In this document: positions 8,773-17,285 of the stretch, in pieces
Layout: each line of letters begins with the position of its first letter
Position numbering within the stretch: position 1 is the stretch's first letter
Origin: Sphingomonas sp. Leaf208
GTDB lineage: Bacteria > Pseudomonadota > Alphaproteobacteria > Sphingomonadales > Sphingomonadaceae
Length of the DNA stretch: 64,000 bases
NCBI RefSeq assembly: GCF_001421415.1
Contig: NZ_LMKH01000001.1
Location: 186,001 to 250,000, forward strand
Direction of reading: 5' to 3'
Notes under the pieces: model-generated
What the model was told of the DNA's origin: nothing
What the model saw: only the letters and a program-made list of their open reading frames with translations
Database searches by the model: none
Position numbers and translations under genes: made by a program

Positions 8773-9996
8773 TTAGGCTACGCGCAACCCCTGCAGTCCG
8801 GTTGCCGTCTCCAGTTCGCGCTCGAGCAGCACGGCCGGGGCGGTATCGCCGAGCACGCTCATCACCGCGCGCGCCGCACGCACGGCGGAACGTTCCGCGG
8901 TCAGTTCGAAGCTGCGCTGGAACAGCGCGCGCTGGACCGGACGATAGCGGTCGTGTTGCGCCACCGCGCGATCGAGCGCGGCGCCAAGGTCCTCGGTACC
9001 GGTGACGACTTCGCCCGCCTGCCAGTGTGCATAGTTCGCATCGCCGTCCCACGGCGTCGCGTGCGCATCGAGGAACAGGCACGGACGCGGCGTGTGGAGG
9101 AATTCGTACACCTGGCTGCTGACGTCGCCAAGATAGATGTCCGCCGCCGCGGTATAGGTCATGTCGGTCGACGCGGCCGACCCGAGATCGACATGGATGT
9201 TCGGCGCGTCGAGAAACCGCTGCTCGATCACGCCGGCGCGGTCGATCCGGAACTTGTCGATCGTCAGCACGAACTTGCGGTGGAACAGCATGACGTGCGG
9301 CGCGAAGATCAGATTATAGCGGTCGTCGTGCAGGAAATGCTCGAGCACCGCGCGGCCCTGTGCGTACCAGGACGACAGATGCGGCGACGGATGCGGGTTG
9401 TAGAGCACGGTCGGCTTGCCGTTCGCCTGGAACGGCAGGCGCGGCGCCGGCTCAGGCATCAGATCGAACTTGGGATAGCCGATCAGGCTCATCCGGTTGA
9501 ACGGCACGCCGGCCTCGCGGTGCAGGCGCTGGCGGATCTTGCTACCGGAGACGAGGACGTGATCGAACGTCGCGCTATGCTTGTTGAAGCCGATCGCGCG
9601 GTCGCCCGCACCGTGGCGGGTGTGGATGATCTTGAGATCGTCGAGGCCATAGCGCGTCTTGAGCAGCAGCGACGTCTTCTCGGCGACGACCAGCGCATCG
9701 AGCGACCGGAAGAAATCGAGATTGTCGCGGTAGATACCGATCTTGGTCACCGGCAGTGCCCATTCGAGCGCGCCGGACAGCGCACGCGTCGATGCACGAC
9801 GCAGGCCCAGTTCGACCAGCGGTACGGTGACGCCAAGCCGCGCGCATAACCGTCGCACTTCGTCGGTCAGCCGTGCGTTGGTGGTCACGACGACGATCTC
9901 CGCATCGGGATAGCCCTCCGCCATCGCCAGCGCGGTCGGGAGGGCATGCGCGACCTGATGAACCTGGTCGTGATTGAACAGAAAACCGATCTTCAT
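8773..9996 (-). CDS. CDP-glycerol glycerophosphotransferase-like protein
   Basis: A 407-residue GT-B-like protein. Features are an N-terminal MKIGFLFNHDQVHQV segment, a central LYNPHPSPHLSSWY, IFAPHVMLFHRK, and a C-terminal YLGDVSSQVYEFL. The D-x-SS-x3-E motif and the PH-containing segment are typical of the TagF/CDP-glycerol glycerophosphotransferase superfamily, whose members transfer polyol phosphates, or sometimes sugars, to glycans. I chose the ATG at 9996, which begins the conserved beta strand, rather than an upstream start 43 codons earlier whose extension is charged and unlike the family. It is divergent from the flippase (111 bp apart). It may add a phosphopolyol to the glycan made here; the substrate is unproven. 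Confidence 0.65.
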   Translation of the reverse strand: MKIGFLFNHDQVHQVAHALPTALAMAEGYPDAEIVVVTTNARLTDEVRRLCARLGVTVPLVELGLRRASTRALSGALEWALPVTKIGIYRDNLDFFRSLDALVVAEKTSLLLKTRYGLDDLKIIHTRHGAGDRAIGFNKHSATFDHVLVSGSKIRQRLHREAGVPFNRMSLIGYPKFDLMPEPAPRLPFQANGKPTVLYNPHPSPHLSSWYAQGRAVLEHFLHDDRYNLIFAPHVMLFHRKFVLTIDKFRIDRAGVIEQRFLDAPNIHVDLGSAASTDMTYTAAADIYLGDVSSQVYEFLHTPRPCLFLDAHATPWDGDANYAHWQAGEVVTGTEDLGAALDRAVAQHDRYRPVQRALFQRSFELTAERSAVRAARAVMSVLGDTAPAVLLERELETATGLQGLRVA

Positions 9997-10107
9997 CGCC
10001 GGTAGACGTTCCGGGCACCGGTCATCCTCACTAAATATTTTGTCATCTGGCCAATCGCGCGGAACTTTCCGTTCGTCGGCGCAACGCTGGGCGTCTAAGC
10101 GCTCGCG

Positions 10108-11472
10108 ATGCGTTCGCTTCTCCACCGTATGACGTCCCGGCAGGCGGACTCCGCCAGAGCTGGAGCAAGACGCGGCGATCGGTCGGGGTTATGGCTGGTG
10201 CTGGCGAACCTCGGCCACCTGCTCGGCGGTAAGGCGGCGGCGGGCGTCATGAGCCTTGTCTACCTGGTGCTCGTCACGCACCGGCTGGGCGCGGCCGATT
10301 ACGGCGTGCTGGTGCTGGTCAACGCCTATGCCGTGCTAATCGGCAGCGTCCTGGCGTTCTCCGGTTTTCACGGCGTGGTGCGGTATGGCGGGCTCGCGCT
10401 GGAGGCAGGCGATCGGGCCGGGTTCGCGCGGATCGTCCGGTTCATGGCGGTGATCGAGCTCGGCTGCGGCGCCATAGCGGTCGTCGTGGCCGCGTTGCTG
10501 GTGCCGCTGATCGGACCACGGCTCGGCTGGTCGCCCGACACGATCCGGATTGCCATTCCCTATTCGCTCGCGGTGATCGCGACGGTCCGCGCGACTCCAC
10601 AAGGACTGCTGCAGATCGCCGACCGGTTCGACCTGATCGGCATCCACCAGGCGGTGTCGCCGCTGATCCGCCTAGTCGGCGCTCTGGGAGTCTGGTTCGC
10701 GGGCGGCGGGTTGATCGGCTTCATCGCGGTCTGGCTCGTCGCTGCCGTCGCCGAGGGTCTGGCGATGTGGGGCTTCGGCTGGGGCGCGTGGCGCAAGCTC
10801 GCCGCCGGCGAGCGGTTGCGCGGACCGTGGCGCGGCACTGCGCGCGATACCGACGGGCTCAAGCGCTTCATCCTCATCACCAACTTCGACATCACAGTCC
10901 GGGAGCTCGCGCCGAACCTCGCGCCGTTGACGGTCGGCTGGTTGCTCGGGCCAGCGGCGGCAGGATTGCTCGCATTGACGCAGCGCGCGACGTCGTTGCT
11001 CGCCCAGCCGACGGTGCTGCTGAGCCAGGCGAGCTACGCCGTGCTCGCCGCCCAGGTCGCGCGCGGTGATCTGAAGGCGTTGCGGCACACGGTCTGGCGC
11101 AGCGCGGGACTGGCTCTCGCAGTAGCGCTGCCGATCGTTCTGGTCCTTGCCTTTGCGGGCAACCGCCTGCTCGTGACGCTAGGCGGCGCGAGCTTTGAGG
11201 GCGGCACGGTCCTCTTGATCCTCATTGCCGGCGCGCGGGCCGCGGGGCTCGCAAGCGCACCATTAGCCTCGGGACTGACCGCGCTCGGGCTGCCGGGCCG
11301 CTCGATGACCATCGGCCTCGTCACCAGCCTCGCGCTTTACCCGCTGCTGCCCGCGATGCTGTGGGCGTTCGGGACCGACGGGGCAGGGTGGCATGCGCTG
11401 CTCCAGAACGGTGTCGCGATCGTCGCGCTGGCGGTGCTGTTCCGCCGCGATGCGAAGGCCGACCCGGCGTGA
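10108..11472 (+). CDS. Wzx-type polysaccharide flippase (MATE/MOP superfamily)
   Basis: A 454-residue integral membrane protein with about 12-14 hydrophobic helices. It belongs to the oligosaccharide/polysaccharide translocase branch (LVYLVLVTHRLGAADYGVLVLV near residues 48-69 is the usual opening). It should flip lipid-linked oligosaccharide across the inner membrane, and it is the only exporter in this glycan locus. The ATG at 10108 is taken as the start; Met8 is an alternative. Its TGA overlaps the GTG of the ECF sigma gene (GTGA), an unusual join between a flippase and a cell-surface-signalling sigma factor. No Wzy polymerase or Wzz is visible nearby. Confidence 0.82.
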   Translation: MRSLLHRMTSRQADSARAGARRGDRSGLWLVLANLGHLLGGKAAAGVMSLVYLVLVTHRLGAADYGVLVLVNAYAVLIGSVLAFSGFHGVVRYGGLALEAGDRAGFARIVRFMAVIELGCGAIAVVVAALLVPLIGPRLGWSPDTIRIAIPYSLAVIATVRATPQGLLQIADRFDLIGIHQAVSPLIRLVGALGVWFAGGGLIGFIAVWLVAAVAEGLAMWGFGWGAWRKLAAGERLRGPWRGTARDTDGLKRFILITNFDITVRELAPNLAPLTVGWLLGPAAAGLLALTQRATSLLAQPTVLLSQASYAVLAAQVARGDLKALRHTVWRSAGLALAVALPIVLVLAFAGNRLLVTLGGASFEGGTVLLILIAGARAAGLASAPLASGLTALGLPGRSMTIGLVTSLALYPLLPAMLWAFGTDGAGWHALLQNGVAIVALAVLFRRDAKADPA

Positions 11473-12026
11473 CGCTCGGCGGGCTGCGTGCCGTATTCCT
11501 CGCCGAGCGTGCGATGCTCCTCCGGTTGCTCGTCGCGCGGTTGGGCAGCGTCGAGGAGGCGGAGGATGCGTTGCAGGATCTGTGGCTGAAGCTGGAGACG
11601 GTGACCGGCGGTCCGATCGCCGAACCGCTCGGCTACATCTGCCGGATGGCGAACAACATCGCGGTCGACCGCCGCCGTCGCGCGGCGCGGCGGGCGGACC
11701 GCGACACCGGCTGGCTCGAGACTCAGGCGACCGCCGACGAACATCCCGATGCCGAACGCGCGTTGATCGCGCGCGAACGGCTCGGTCGGGTCGAGGCGAC
11801 GCTCGCCGGCCTGCCCGATCGCGTCGCGACCGCGTTCCGGCTCTACCGGTTCGAGGACCTTCCGCAGAAGGCGATCGCCGAGCAGATGGGGATCACCGTC
11901 AGTGGCGTCGAGAAGCTGCTGCACCGCGCGTACCTGCGAATTCACTTGCAACGGAGCAATTCCGGTGCGGATATCCCGCAGGCAGGACGTCTCACTCATG
12001 AGGAGGACCAGCGCGATGGTCGGTGA
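11469..12026 (+). CDS. ECF sigma factor, FecI type
   Basis: A 185-residue ECF sigma factor. Region 2 is seen in LGSVEEAEDALQDLWLKLE and YICRMANNIAVDRRRR. Region 4 is seen in LPDRVATAFRLYRFEDLPQKAI followed by the helix-turn-helix AEQMGITVSGVEKLLHRA. With the FecR and STN-receptor genes that follow, it forms a cell-surface signalling cassette: ligand at the receptor is relayed by FecR to free the sigma factor. I use the GTG at 11469, which overlaps the flippase stop; the frame extends further upstream, but only antisense-like residues lie there. Its 3' end overlaps fecR by 11 bp. Confidence 0.88.
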   Translation: MTLGGLRAVFLAERAMLLRLLVARLGSVEEAEDALQDLWLKLETVTGGPIAEPLGYICRMANNIAVDRRRRAARRADRDTGWLETQATADEHPDAERALIARERLGRVEATLAGLPDRVATAFRLYRFEDLPQKAIAEQMGITVSGVEKLLHRAYLRIHLQRSNSGADIPQAGRLTHEEDQRDGR

Positions 12027-13011
12027 GTGGGGCAAGGACGGCGATTACGGCCCGGGTTACGGCGAAGACGCCGCGGCCGAGGCGGTCGCGTGGCACCTCC
12101 GCTTGGCGACTGCCGATGGAGGCGCATGGACGGCGTTCGCCGACTGGCTGGAGGCGGATCCTCAGCACGCACGCGCCTATGACGCGCTGGCGGTCGCGGA
12201 CGCGGAACTGACCGACGCGCTGAGCCCGCCAGACTGGTCGCAGGCGATCCCCCCGGTCGCCGCCAATGACGACCGACCGACACCGCGGCGGCGCTGGGTG
12301 ATGGGAGCCGTCGGCGGACTGGCGGCCGCGGGGATCGTCGGCGTCATGCTGCCGCTGGAAAACCCGTCAAAGACGGCGGCACGGATCATCGAGACACCCG
12401 CCGGGGTTCGCCGCAGCGTAACGCTCGCCGACGGCAGCCGTATCGACCTGAACGGCGGCACCAGGCTAGCGGTCGACGACGGTAATGCGCGGCTGGTCAC
12501 GCTGGAACGCGGCGAGGCGATCTTCCGGGTCACGCACGACGCCGCGCATCCCTTCGTCGTCCAGTCGGGGACGATGCGGTTGCAGGACGTCGGCACCGTC
12601 TTCAACGTCGCGCGCGTCGGTACGCATCTCGGCGTTCAGGTTGCCGAGGGTGCGGTGATGTTCCAGCCTGAACAGGAACGCATCATGCTGACCGCGGGTG
12701 CGGCACTGTCGCATGTCGATGGCGGCGCGCCGCGGATGTCGGGTATCGCGATCGACGACGTCGGCAGCTGGCGTAAAGGCCGGCTGGTGTTCCAGCAGAC
12801 GCCGGTGCGGCTCGTCGCCGCAGCATTGGAACGCAACACCGGTACGGTCGTGCGCGTCGCACCCGGACTGGCGGAAACGCGATTCACCGGATCGATCGGC
12901 GTGACGGGCGGTGCCGACAGCCTGATTCCTCGCGTCGCAGCGCTGATCGGTGCTCGAGCGGAGCATGTTAATGGCCGCTGGCGTCTGGTTGGGGGCCATG
13001 CCGGTCCGTAA
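12016..13011 (+). CDS. FecR-type anti-sigma/sigma regulator
   Basis: A 331-residue inner-membrane regulator. An N-terminal cytoplasmic part with WLEADPQHARAYDAL (residues about 35-60) is typical of FecR proteins. One membrane helix (WVMGAVGGLAAAGIVGVML) follows near residue 100. The periplasmic FecR domain has TPAGVRRSVTLADGSRIDLN, LERGEAIFRVTHD and the C-terminal segment that contacts the receptor STN domain. Start: ATG at 12016 preceded by GAGGAGG; an ATG six codons upstream is poorer. It should hold the ECF sigma inactive, or help activate it, depending on the receptor state. Confidence 0.9.
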   Translation: MVGEWGKDGDYGPGYGEDAAAEAVAWHLRLATADGGAWTAFADWLEADPQHARAYDALAVADAELTDALSPPDWSQAIPPVAANDDRPTPRRRWVMGAVGGLAAAGIVGVMLPLENPSKTAARIIETPAGVRRSVTLADGSRIDLNGGTRLAVDDGNARLVTLERGEAIFRVTHDAAHPFVVQSGTMRLQDVGTVFNVARVGTHLGVQVAEGAVMFQPEQERIMLTAGAALSHVDGGAPRMSGIAIDDVGSWRKGRLVFQQTPVRLVAAALERNTGTVVRVAPGLAETRFTGSIGVTGGADSLIPRVAALIGARAEHVNGRWRLVGGHAGP

Positions 13012-15385
13012 AATCAACCTGGCCGTATCGCTCATCGCCGCCACTCTTTTTACGCCGTCGCTGTCTACGCCCGCTGATGCAGCGGAGCGCCGGGCGCTCG
13101 CCGTTGCGCCGGGGCCGCTCGATCGCGCGATCGCGGTGCTTGCGCAGCAGTCGGGCGTAGACATCGGCAGTGCGGAGCCTGGATTGTCACGGGTCATGAC
13201 GCGGGGGGCGAGGGGCCGACTAACCGCGGCCGCAGCCCTCGACCAAATGCTCGCAGGCACCCCGTACACCGCGCAACGGCTTGGCGGAGGCAGCTTTAGG
13301 ATCGTTCGTCGCGCCGTCGTCCGGCAGCCAGTCGCACGCGAACGCCAACCGAAACGCCCCCTGACGCCACCGCCGGTCGAAGTGTCGCCCGAAATCATCG
13401 TCACCGCGACCAAGCGCGCGACGTCGCGACTACGCTTTCCCGGCGCGCTCACCATCCTGCGACCGGCAAGCGCCGTGAACATCCGCAACGATGCCGCGAA
13501 CGGCATGGACGAGGCGATCGCCGCGACGCCGATCCTGCAGAGTACGGCGCTGGGTGCTGGTCGCAACAAGCTGTTCATTCGCGGGGTCGCGGACAGCAGC
13601 TTCACCGGACCGACGCAATCGACCGCCAACGTCTATTTTGGCGAGGTGCCGGTCGCGTATAACGGTCCCGAACCCGGCCTCAACCTGTACGACGTCGATC
13701 AGGTCGAAGTGCTCGAGGGGCCGCAGGGCACGCTGTACGGCGCAGGCGCGATCGGGGGAATCGTCCGGCTGGTGCCGCACGCGGTGGATCTGTCAGGGGT
13801 GTCGGCCAATGTGTCGGGCGGCGTCAGCGCGACCAAGTCGGGCGATCCGGGCGGCGATATCGCCGGGATGGTCAACATACCGATCAAGGCTGGCGTCGCT
13901 GGCGTACGCGCGGTCGGCTACCGGGTCGTCGAAGGTGGCTATATCGACGATATCCGCCGCGGCCTGCGCAACGTCAACCGCGTTGCGACGACGGGCGGAC
14001 GCCTGGACGTACGTGTCGTTCCGGCAAGCGGGTGGACGGTCGACGCGGGCGTCGTGATCCAGGATTTGACCGCCCCCGACCTGCAATATGCCGAGCGCGG
14101 AATGGGATCGCTCTCTCGCGCGTCCCTGCTGGCGCAGCCGTTCAGCCAGCAATATTTCCTCGGGCGTGTCGTGGTCGACAGGCGTTGGGAGGACGGGCTG
14201 CACCTCGTTTCGGCGACCGGGTTCGTCCACCGCGATGCGGAGAGCCGGTTCGACGCCACGCGGCCGATCCGTCCGAACGCGCCAATCGCCTATGACACGG
14301 ACGAACGCAGCCGCTTGTTCTCGCACGAGACACGGCTCTCCCGCGCAAAGCCGAACGGCGCCGGTTGGCTGGTCGGCGTCGCGCTGATCCACGCGCGCGA
14401 TGCCTATGCGCGCAAATACGGCGAGCCCGACAAGCTGCGCGACATCGTCGGCGTCACCAATCGCACGCTCGACGCAGCGGTGTTCGGCGAGGCGGGGCTC
14501 GCGATCAGCCCGGCGTTGACGATCACCGCGGGGGCACGACTGACGCATCAGCGCACCGACGGTGATCCGATCGCCAAGCTCAAGACGACGACATACATCC
14601 GCGGACTAAGTTCGACGCGCCTCGATCCGACGCTCGGCGTATCCTGGCTGCTGACTCCGACGCTGGCAGCGTATGCGCGCTACCAATCGGGTTTTCGGAC
14701 CGGCGGGATCACCGTAGCGCCGGGCGTCGGACGCGTTACCGACCTTGTTCGCGATACAATCCATGTTGGAGAGATCGGACTGCGCAAGGAGCGGCATGGA
14801 CCGCTTGGGCTTTCCGCATCGATGGGTGCTTCGCTGACCGACTGGCGGCATATCCAGGCGGATCTGGTCGACAAATCCGGCTTTCCATTCACCACCAATC
14901 TCGGCAACAGCCATATCTATGGGCTGGAGGCGAGCGCCAACTGGGTGCCGCTGTCCGGCTTGAAGATCGACATGGCGATGTTCCTCAACGAGACGCGCGT
15001 CACCGATCCCGATCCGGCATTGCGTCGGCAGGTCGGCGCCCGACTGCCCAATACACCGCCGTTCGCAGTGTCGGGGAGCGTCGGCTATGATTGGTCGATC
15101 GGCACCGATGCGCGCGCCAGCGTCGATGCGGGTTGGCGGTATGTCGGCCGATCGACCGTCGGCACGCAGGCGCCGCTCGACGTCTCGCAGGGCGAATATG
15201 GCAGCGCGCACCTTGGCGGCACGTGGACGCGCAACAACGTTCGGCTGACCGCGACGGTCGAGAACGTGTTCGACGTGAAGGGAGACCGCTTTGCAGGCGG
15301 CAACCCATTCGCGCTCGCCGCCCGAAACGAATACACGCCGTTGCGCCCGCGCACCTTTAGGCTGGGCGGCTCGATAGGCTGGTGA
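12998..15385 (+). CDS. TonB-dependent transducer receptor with STN domain (FecA type)
   Basis: A 795-residue outer-membrane receptor. A signal peptide ends near ADAAE. The secretin/TonB N-terminal (STN) signalling domain spans about residues 33-104 (LAVAPGPLDRAIAVLAQQSG). A TonB-box-like EIIVTATKR lies at 132-140, then a plug (NKLFIRGVADSSF, VEVLEGPQGTLYGAGAIGG) and a 22-strand barrel ending GSIGW. The STN domain shows that it signals to the FecR and sigma genes upstream. The ATG at 12998 overlaps fecR by 14 bp. Iron chelates are the commonest ligands of such cassettes, but oligosaccharides are also possible; the neighbouring glycan locus does not decide this. Confidence 0.92.
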   Translation: MPVRKINLAVSLIAATLFTPSLSTPADAAERRALAVAPGPLDRAIAVLAQQSGVDIGSAEPGLSRVMTRGARGRLTAAAALDQMLAGTPYTAQRLGGGSFRIVRRAVVRQPVARERQPKRPLTPPPVEVSPEIIVTATKRATSRLRFPGALTILRPASAVNIRNDAANGMDEAIAATPILQSTALGAGRNKLFIRGVADSSFTGPTQSTANVYFGEVPVAYNGPEPGLNLYDVDQVEVLEGPQGTLYGAGAIGGIVRLVPHAVDLSGVSANVSGGVSATKSGDPGGDIAGMVNIPIKAGVAGVRAVGYRVVEGGYIDDIRRGLRNVNRVATTGGRLDVRVVPASGWTVDAGVVIQDLTAPDLQYAERGMGSLSRASLLAQPFSQQYFLGRVVVDRRWEDGLHLVSATGFVHRDAESRFDATRPIRPNAPIAYDTDERSRLFSHETRLSRAKPNGAGWLVGVALIHARDAYARKYGEPDKLRDIVGVTNRTLDAAVFGEAGLAISPALTITAGARLTHQRTDGDPIAKLKTTTYIRGLSSTRLDPTLGVSWLLTPTLAAYARYQSGFRTGGITVAPGVGRVTDLVRDTIHVGEIGLRKERHGPLGLSASMGASLTDWRHIQADLVDKSGFPFTTNLGNSHIYGLEASANWVPLSGLKIDMAMFLNETRVTDPDPALRRQVGARLPNTPPFAVSGSVGYDWSIGTDARASVDAGWRYVGRSTVGTQAPLDVSQGEYGSAHLGGTWTRNNVRLTATVENVFDVKGDRFAGGNPFALAARNEYTPLRPRTFRLGGSIGW

Positions 15386-15389
15386 TCGC

Positions 15390-15887
15390 TCAGCGGATCG
15401 GCTGCAACGATCCGCCTTGCAGGTAGGTGAGGGTGACCGGCACGACCGTCGTACCCGATCCGACACGCACCTGTACGATCTTCGGATCGGGTTTGCGCGA
15501 GAACAGCATGTCGAACAGCGTGACGTGCGGGTTGCCCGACGCCCCGCCGCCGTCACTGCGGTCGGTCTTGTCGTTCGCGTTGATGTCGTGGCGTACGTCG
15601 ACTGCATAGACGCCCGGCCGATCGACCGGCATGCAGATCGCGACCCGGCCTTCGCGCGGCGTCGGAACTTCGGTGCGCAACAGAGTCTTTTTCTTGTCGA
15701 AATAGGTCGAGGGCGATCCCCCGAACGTGCGGACACGAACGGTTCCGGTTCTCGCCTTGAACCCTTCGACAACGACCAGCATCGCCGGATGGGTGCTACC
15801 CGCCATGCATTTCTCAGCATCGGGACCGATCGGTTTCAAACCGGCGTTGGGCGTCATCGACAACGCCGCGATATAGAGGGCAATCAT
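15390..15887 (-). CDS. DUF2141 family protein
   Basis: A 165-residue protein with a short hydrophobic N-terminus. Its pattern is that of DUF2141: VVVEGFKARTGTVRVRTFGG, then YAVDVRHDINANDKTDRSDGG and an immunoglobulin-like beta-rich C-terminus. The Asp/Asn-rich HDINANDKTD stretch looks like a calcium-type loop. The family is secreted or periplasmic and of unknown function. It converges on the Fec-type receptor, with only 4 bp between the stop codons, so the pairing need not be functional. Confidence 0.75.
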   Translation of the reverse strand: MIALYIAALSMTPNAGLKPIGPDAEKCMAGSTHPAMLVVVEGFKARTGTVRVRTFGGSPSTYFDKKKTLLRTEVPTPREGRVAICMPVDRPGVYAVDVRHDINANDKTDRSDGGGASGNPHVTLFDMLFSRKPDPKIVQVRVGSGTTVVPVTLTYLQGGSLQPIR

Positions 15888-16119
15888 GGTTCGTGGCTTT
15901 CGGCTCTTTCGGATCGGGATGCAACGTTAGCGCGTCGTACCCGGATCGGTGGACGCACCGCTCGTTACAGGACTACCGCATTTTCAATATCTTATGGCGG
16001 ACAGTTCGTATCGTCAGAGAGAACCTCGCGCATGTCGAACATGACGAATTTCTCACGGAACACGGTGGCGGCTTGGTCGGTATTTCAGGTCTTCATGCAG
16101 TGCTTTCAAGGATACCGCC

Positions 16120-16341
16120 ATGCGCTTCATTACCCTGCTCGCTCTTCCGCTCCTCGCCATGACGGCGTCGCCCGTACTGGCGAAGGGCTGCATCCGCGGC
16201 GCGGCGGCCGGCGGCGTTGGTGGGCATTTCGTCGGCAAGGGACACGCGGTTGCCGGTGCCGCCATCGGATGCGTCGTTGCGCATCATCACTACGCCAAGC
16301 AGGCGCGCGCACAGAAAGCCGCCGCCCGCGCGCACGGCTGA
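16120..16341 (+). CDS. Small secreted glycine-zipper-like protein
   Basis: A 73-residue protein. Residues 1-21 are a clear signal peptide (MRFITLLALPLLAMT, then SPVLAK). The mature part has GAAAGGVGGHFVGKGHAVAGAA, a Gly/Ala-rich zipper resembling short membrane-associating segments, then a His/Lys/Ala-rich tail. AAGGA lies seven bases before the ATG. I do not recognise a family with a known function. Similar short signal-peptide plus glycine-zipper proteins are common in sphingomonads. Confidence 0.68.
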   Translation: MRFITLLALPLLAMTASPVLAKGCIRGAAAGGVGGHFVGKGHAVAGAAIGCVVAHHHYAKQARAQKAAARAHG

Positions 16342-16388
16342 TGATCAAGGGTCGCGGACGGTATGCCGCCCACGACTTTTCTCTGTGG

Positions 16389-17285
16389 TCAGCGGCTATA
16401 GCGTGCGATCAACGCGCGCCGGAGCATGCGGTCCTCAAGCGAATAATAGAGTGCGATACGGTCGCCCTTCGCGGCGGTGGACGCGGCGAACGCGATATCT
16501 GTCGCTTCGCGGCTTAGCGCGGGTGGCGGCACGAGCATCGGTTCCAACCCGCGCCCCGTGACCCGCGAGAGATCGGGACTAAAGCTGATCCAGCCAATCC
16601 GCCACCGTGCGTCATGCGTCGCGCCGTTGTAGAACATTACCGGGTCGGCGCCCTCCGCCTGCCAGATCGGCCCGGTCGACAGGTGCCAATTGTCCCAGCT
16701 ATCCTCACGGATACCGAACGGATCGGGCAGCACGGTCCATGGGCCCTTCGCAGTGGGTCCGTTCGCCATGCCGATCCGCGACGCGCCATCCGCGGCGTAT
16801 TCGTAGAACAGCCGCCAGTCGCCAGCACTCGTCTGCACCAGCGTGGCTTCCTTGATGTTGCCCTCGCCCGGCGGCGCCTTGAGGACCAGATCCTCCTTGA
16901 CCAGCGCCGTCAGGTCGCGGCCGGCAGCGAGGATCATGCAGCCTTGCGAACGGTCCGCATCGACGCCGGTGTAGTAGATCAGGTATTCGTGATCGGGCGT
17001 CACCAGCACGGTCGGGTCCTCGCATCCGCCCATGTCCTCCGCGCCGGGGCCGGGGGTGATCGCAAGCCCCGGATCCATCGTGAACGACAGGCCGTCGCGA
17101 CTTTCGCCGCGGGCGATGATCCCCGTCGGGTCCTGCGGTCCGAGCGGATGGGGAACGCCGCGGACCAAGATCCGGTACAGGTCGCCTTCCTTCCAGACGA
17201 ACGGGCTCATCAGGTCCATGCCGTCGATCACCGAATTGGCCGAGATCGCGACGGTGTCGAGTTGCTCGACCGCGTAGGTGACCAT
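16389..17285 (-). CDS. Five-bladed beta-propeller glycosidase (GH130/DUF377-like)
   Basis: A 298-residue cytoplasmic protein with blades typical of the GH43/GH130 clan: MSPFVWKEGDLYRILVRGV, GGCEDPTVLVTPDHEYLIYYTG, GDWRLFYEYAADGASRIGMA, ADPVMFYNGATHDARWRIGW. The ED-P-T motif is the GH130-like acid segment. GH130 enzymes act on beta-mannosides, often by phosphorolysis; whether this one is a phosphorylase or hydrolase cannot be told. The ATG at 17285 overlaps the SDR stop by one base (TGATG), and a GTG one codon earlier is also possible. It is translationally coupled to the SDR, so the two probably work on the same sugar. Confidence 0.72.
   Translation of the reverse strand: MVTYAVEQLDTVAISANSVIDGMDLMSPFVWKEGDLYRILVRGVPHPLGPQDPTGIIARGESRDGLSFTMDPGLAITPGPGAEDMGGCEDPTVLVTPDHEYLIYYTGVDADRSQGCMILAAGRDLTALVKEDLVLKAPPGEGNIKEATLVQTSAGDWRLFYEYAADGASRIGMANGPTAKGPWTVLPDPFGIREDSWDNWHLSTGPIWQAEGADPVMFYNGATHDARWRIGWISFSPDLSRVTGRGLEPMLVPPPALSREATDIAFAASTAAKGDRIALYYSLEDRMLRRALIARYSR

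Noticed and set aside
16070..16110. A GGAAC box upstream of the small secreted protein, as a possible general-stress (EcfG) promoter
   Set aside because: The second element does not match the expected GTT box at the required spacing.
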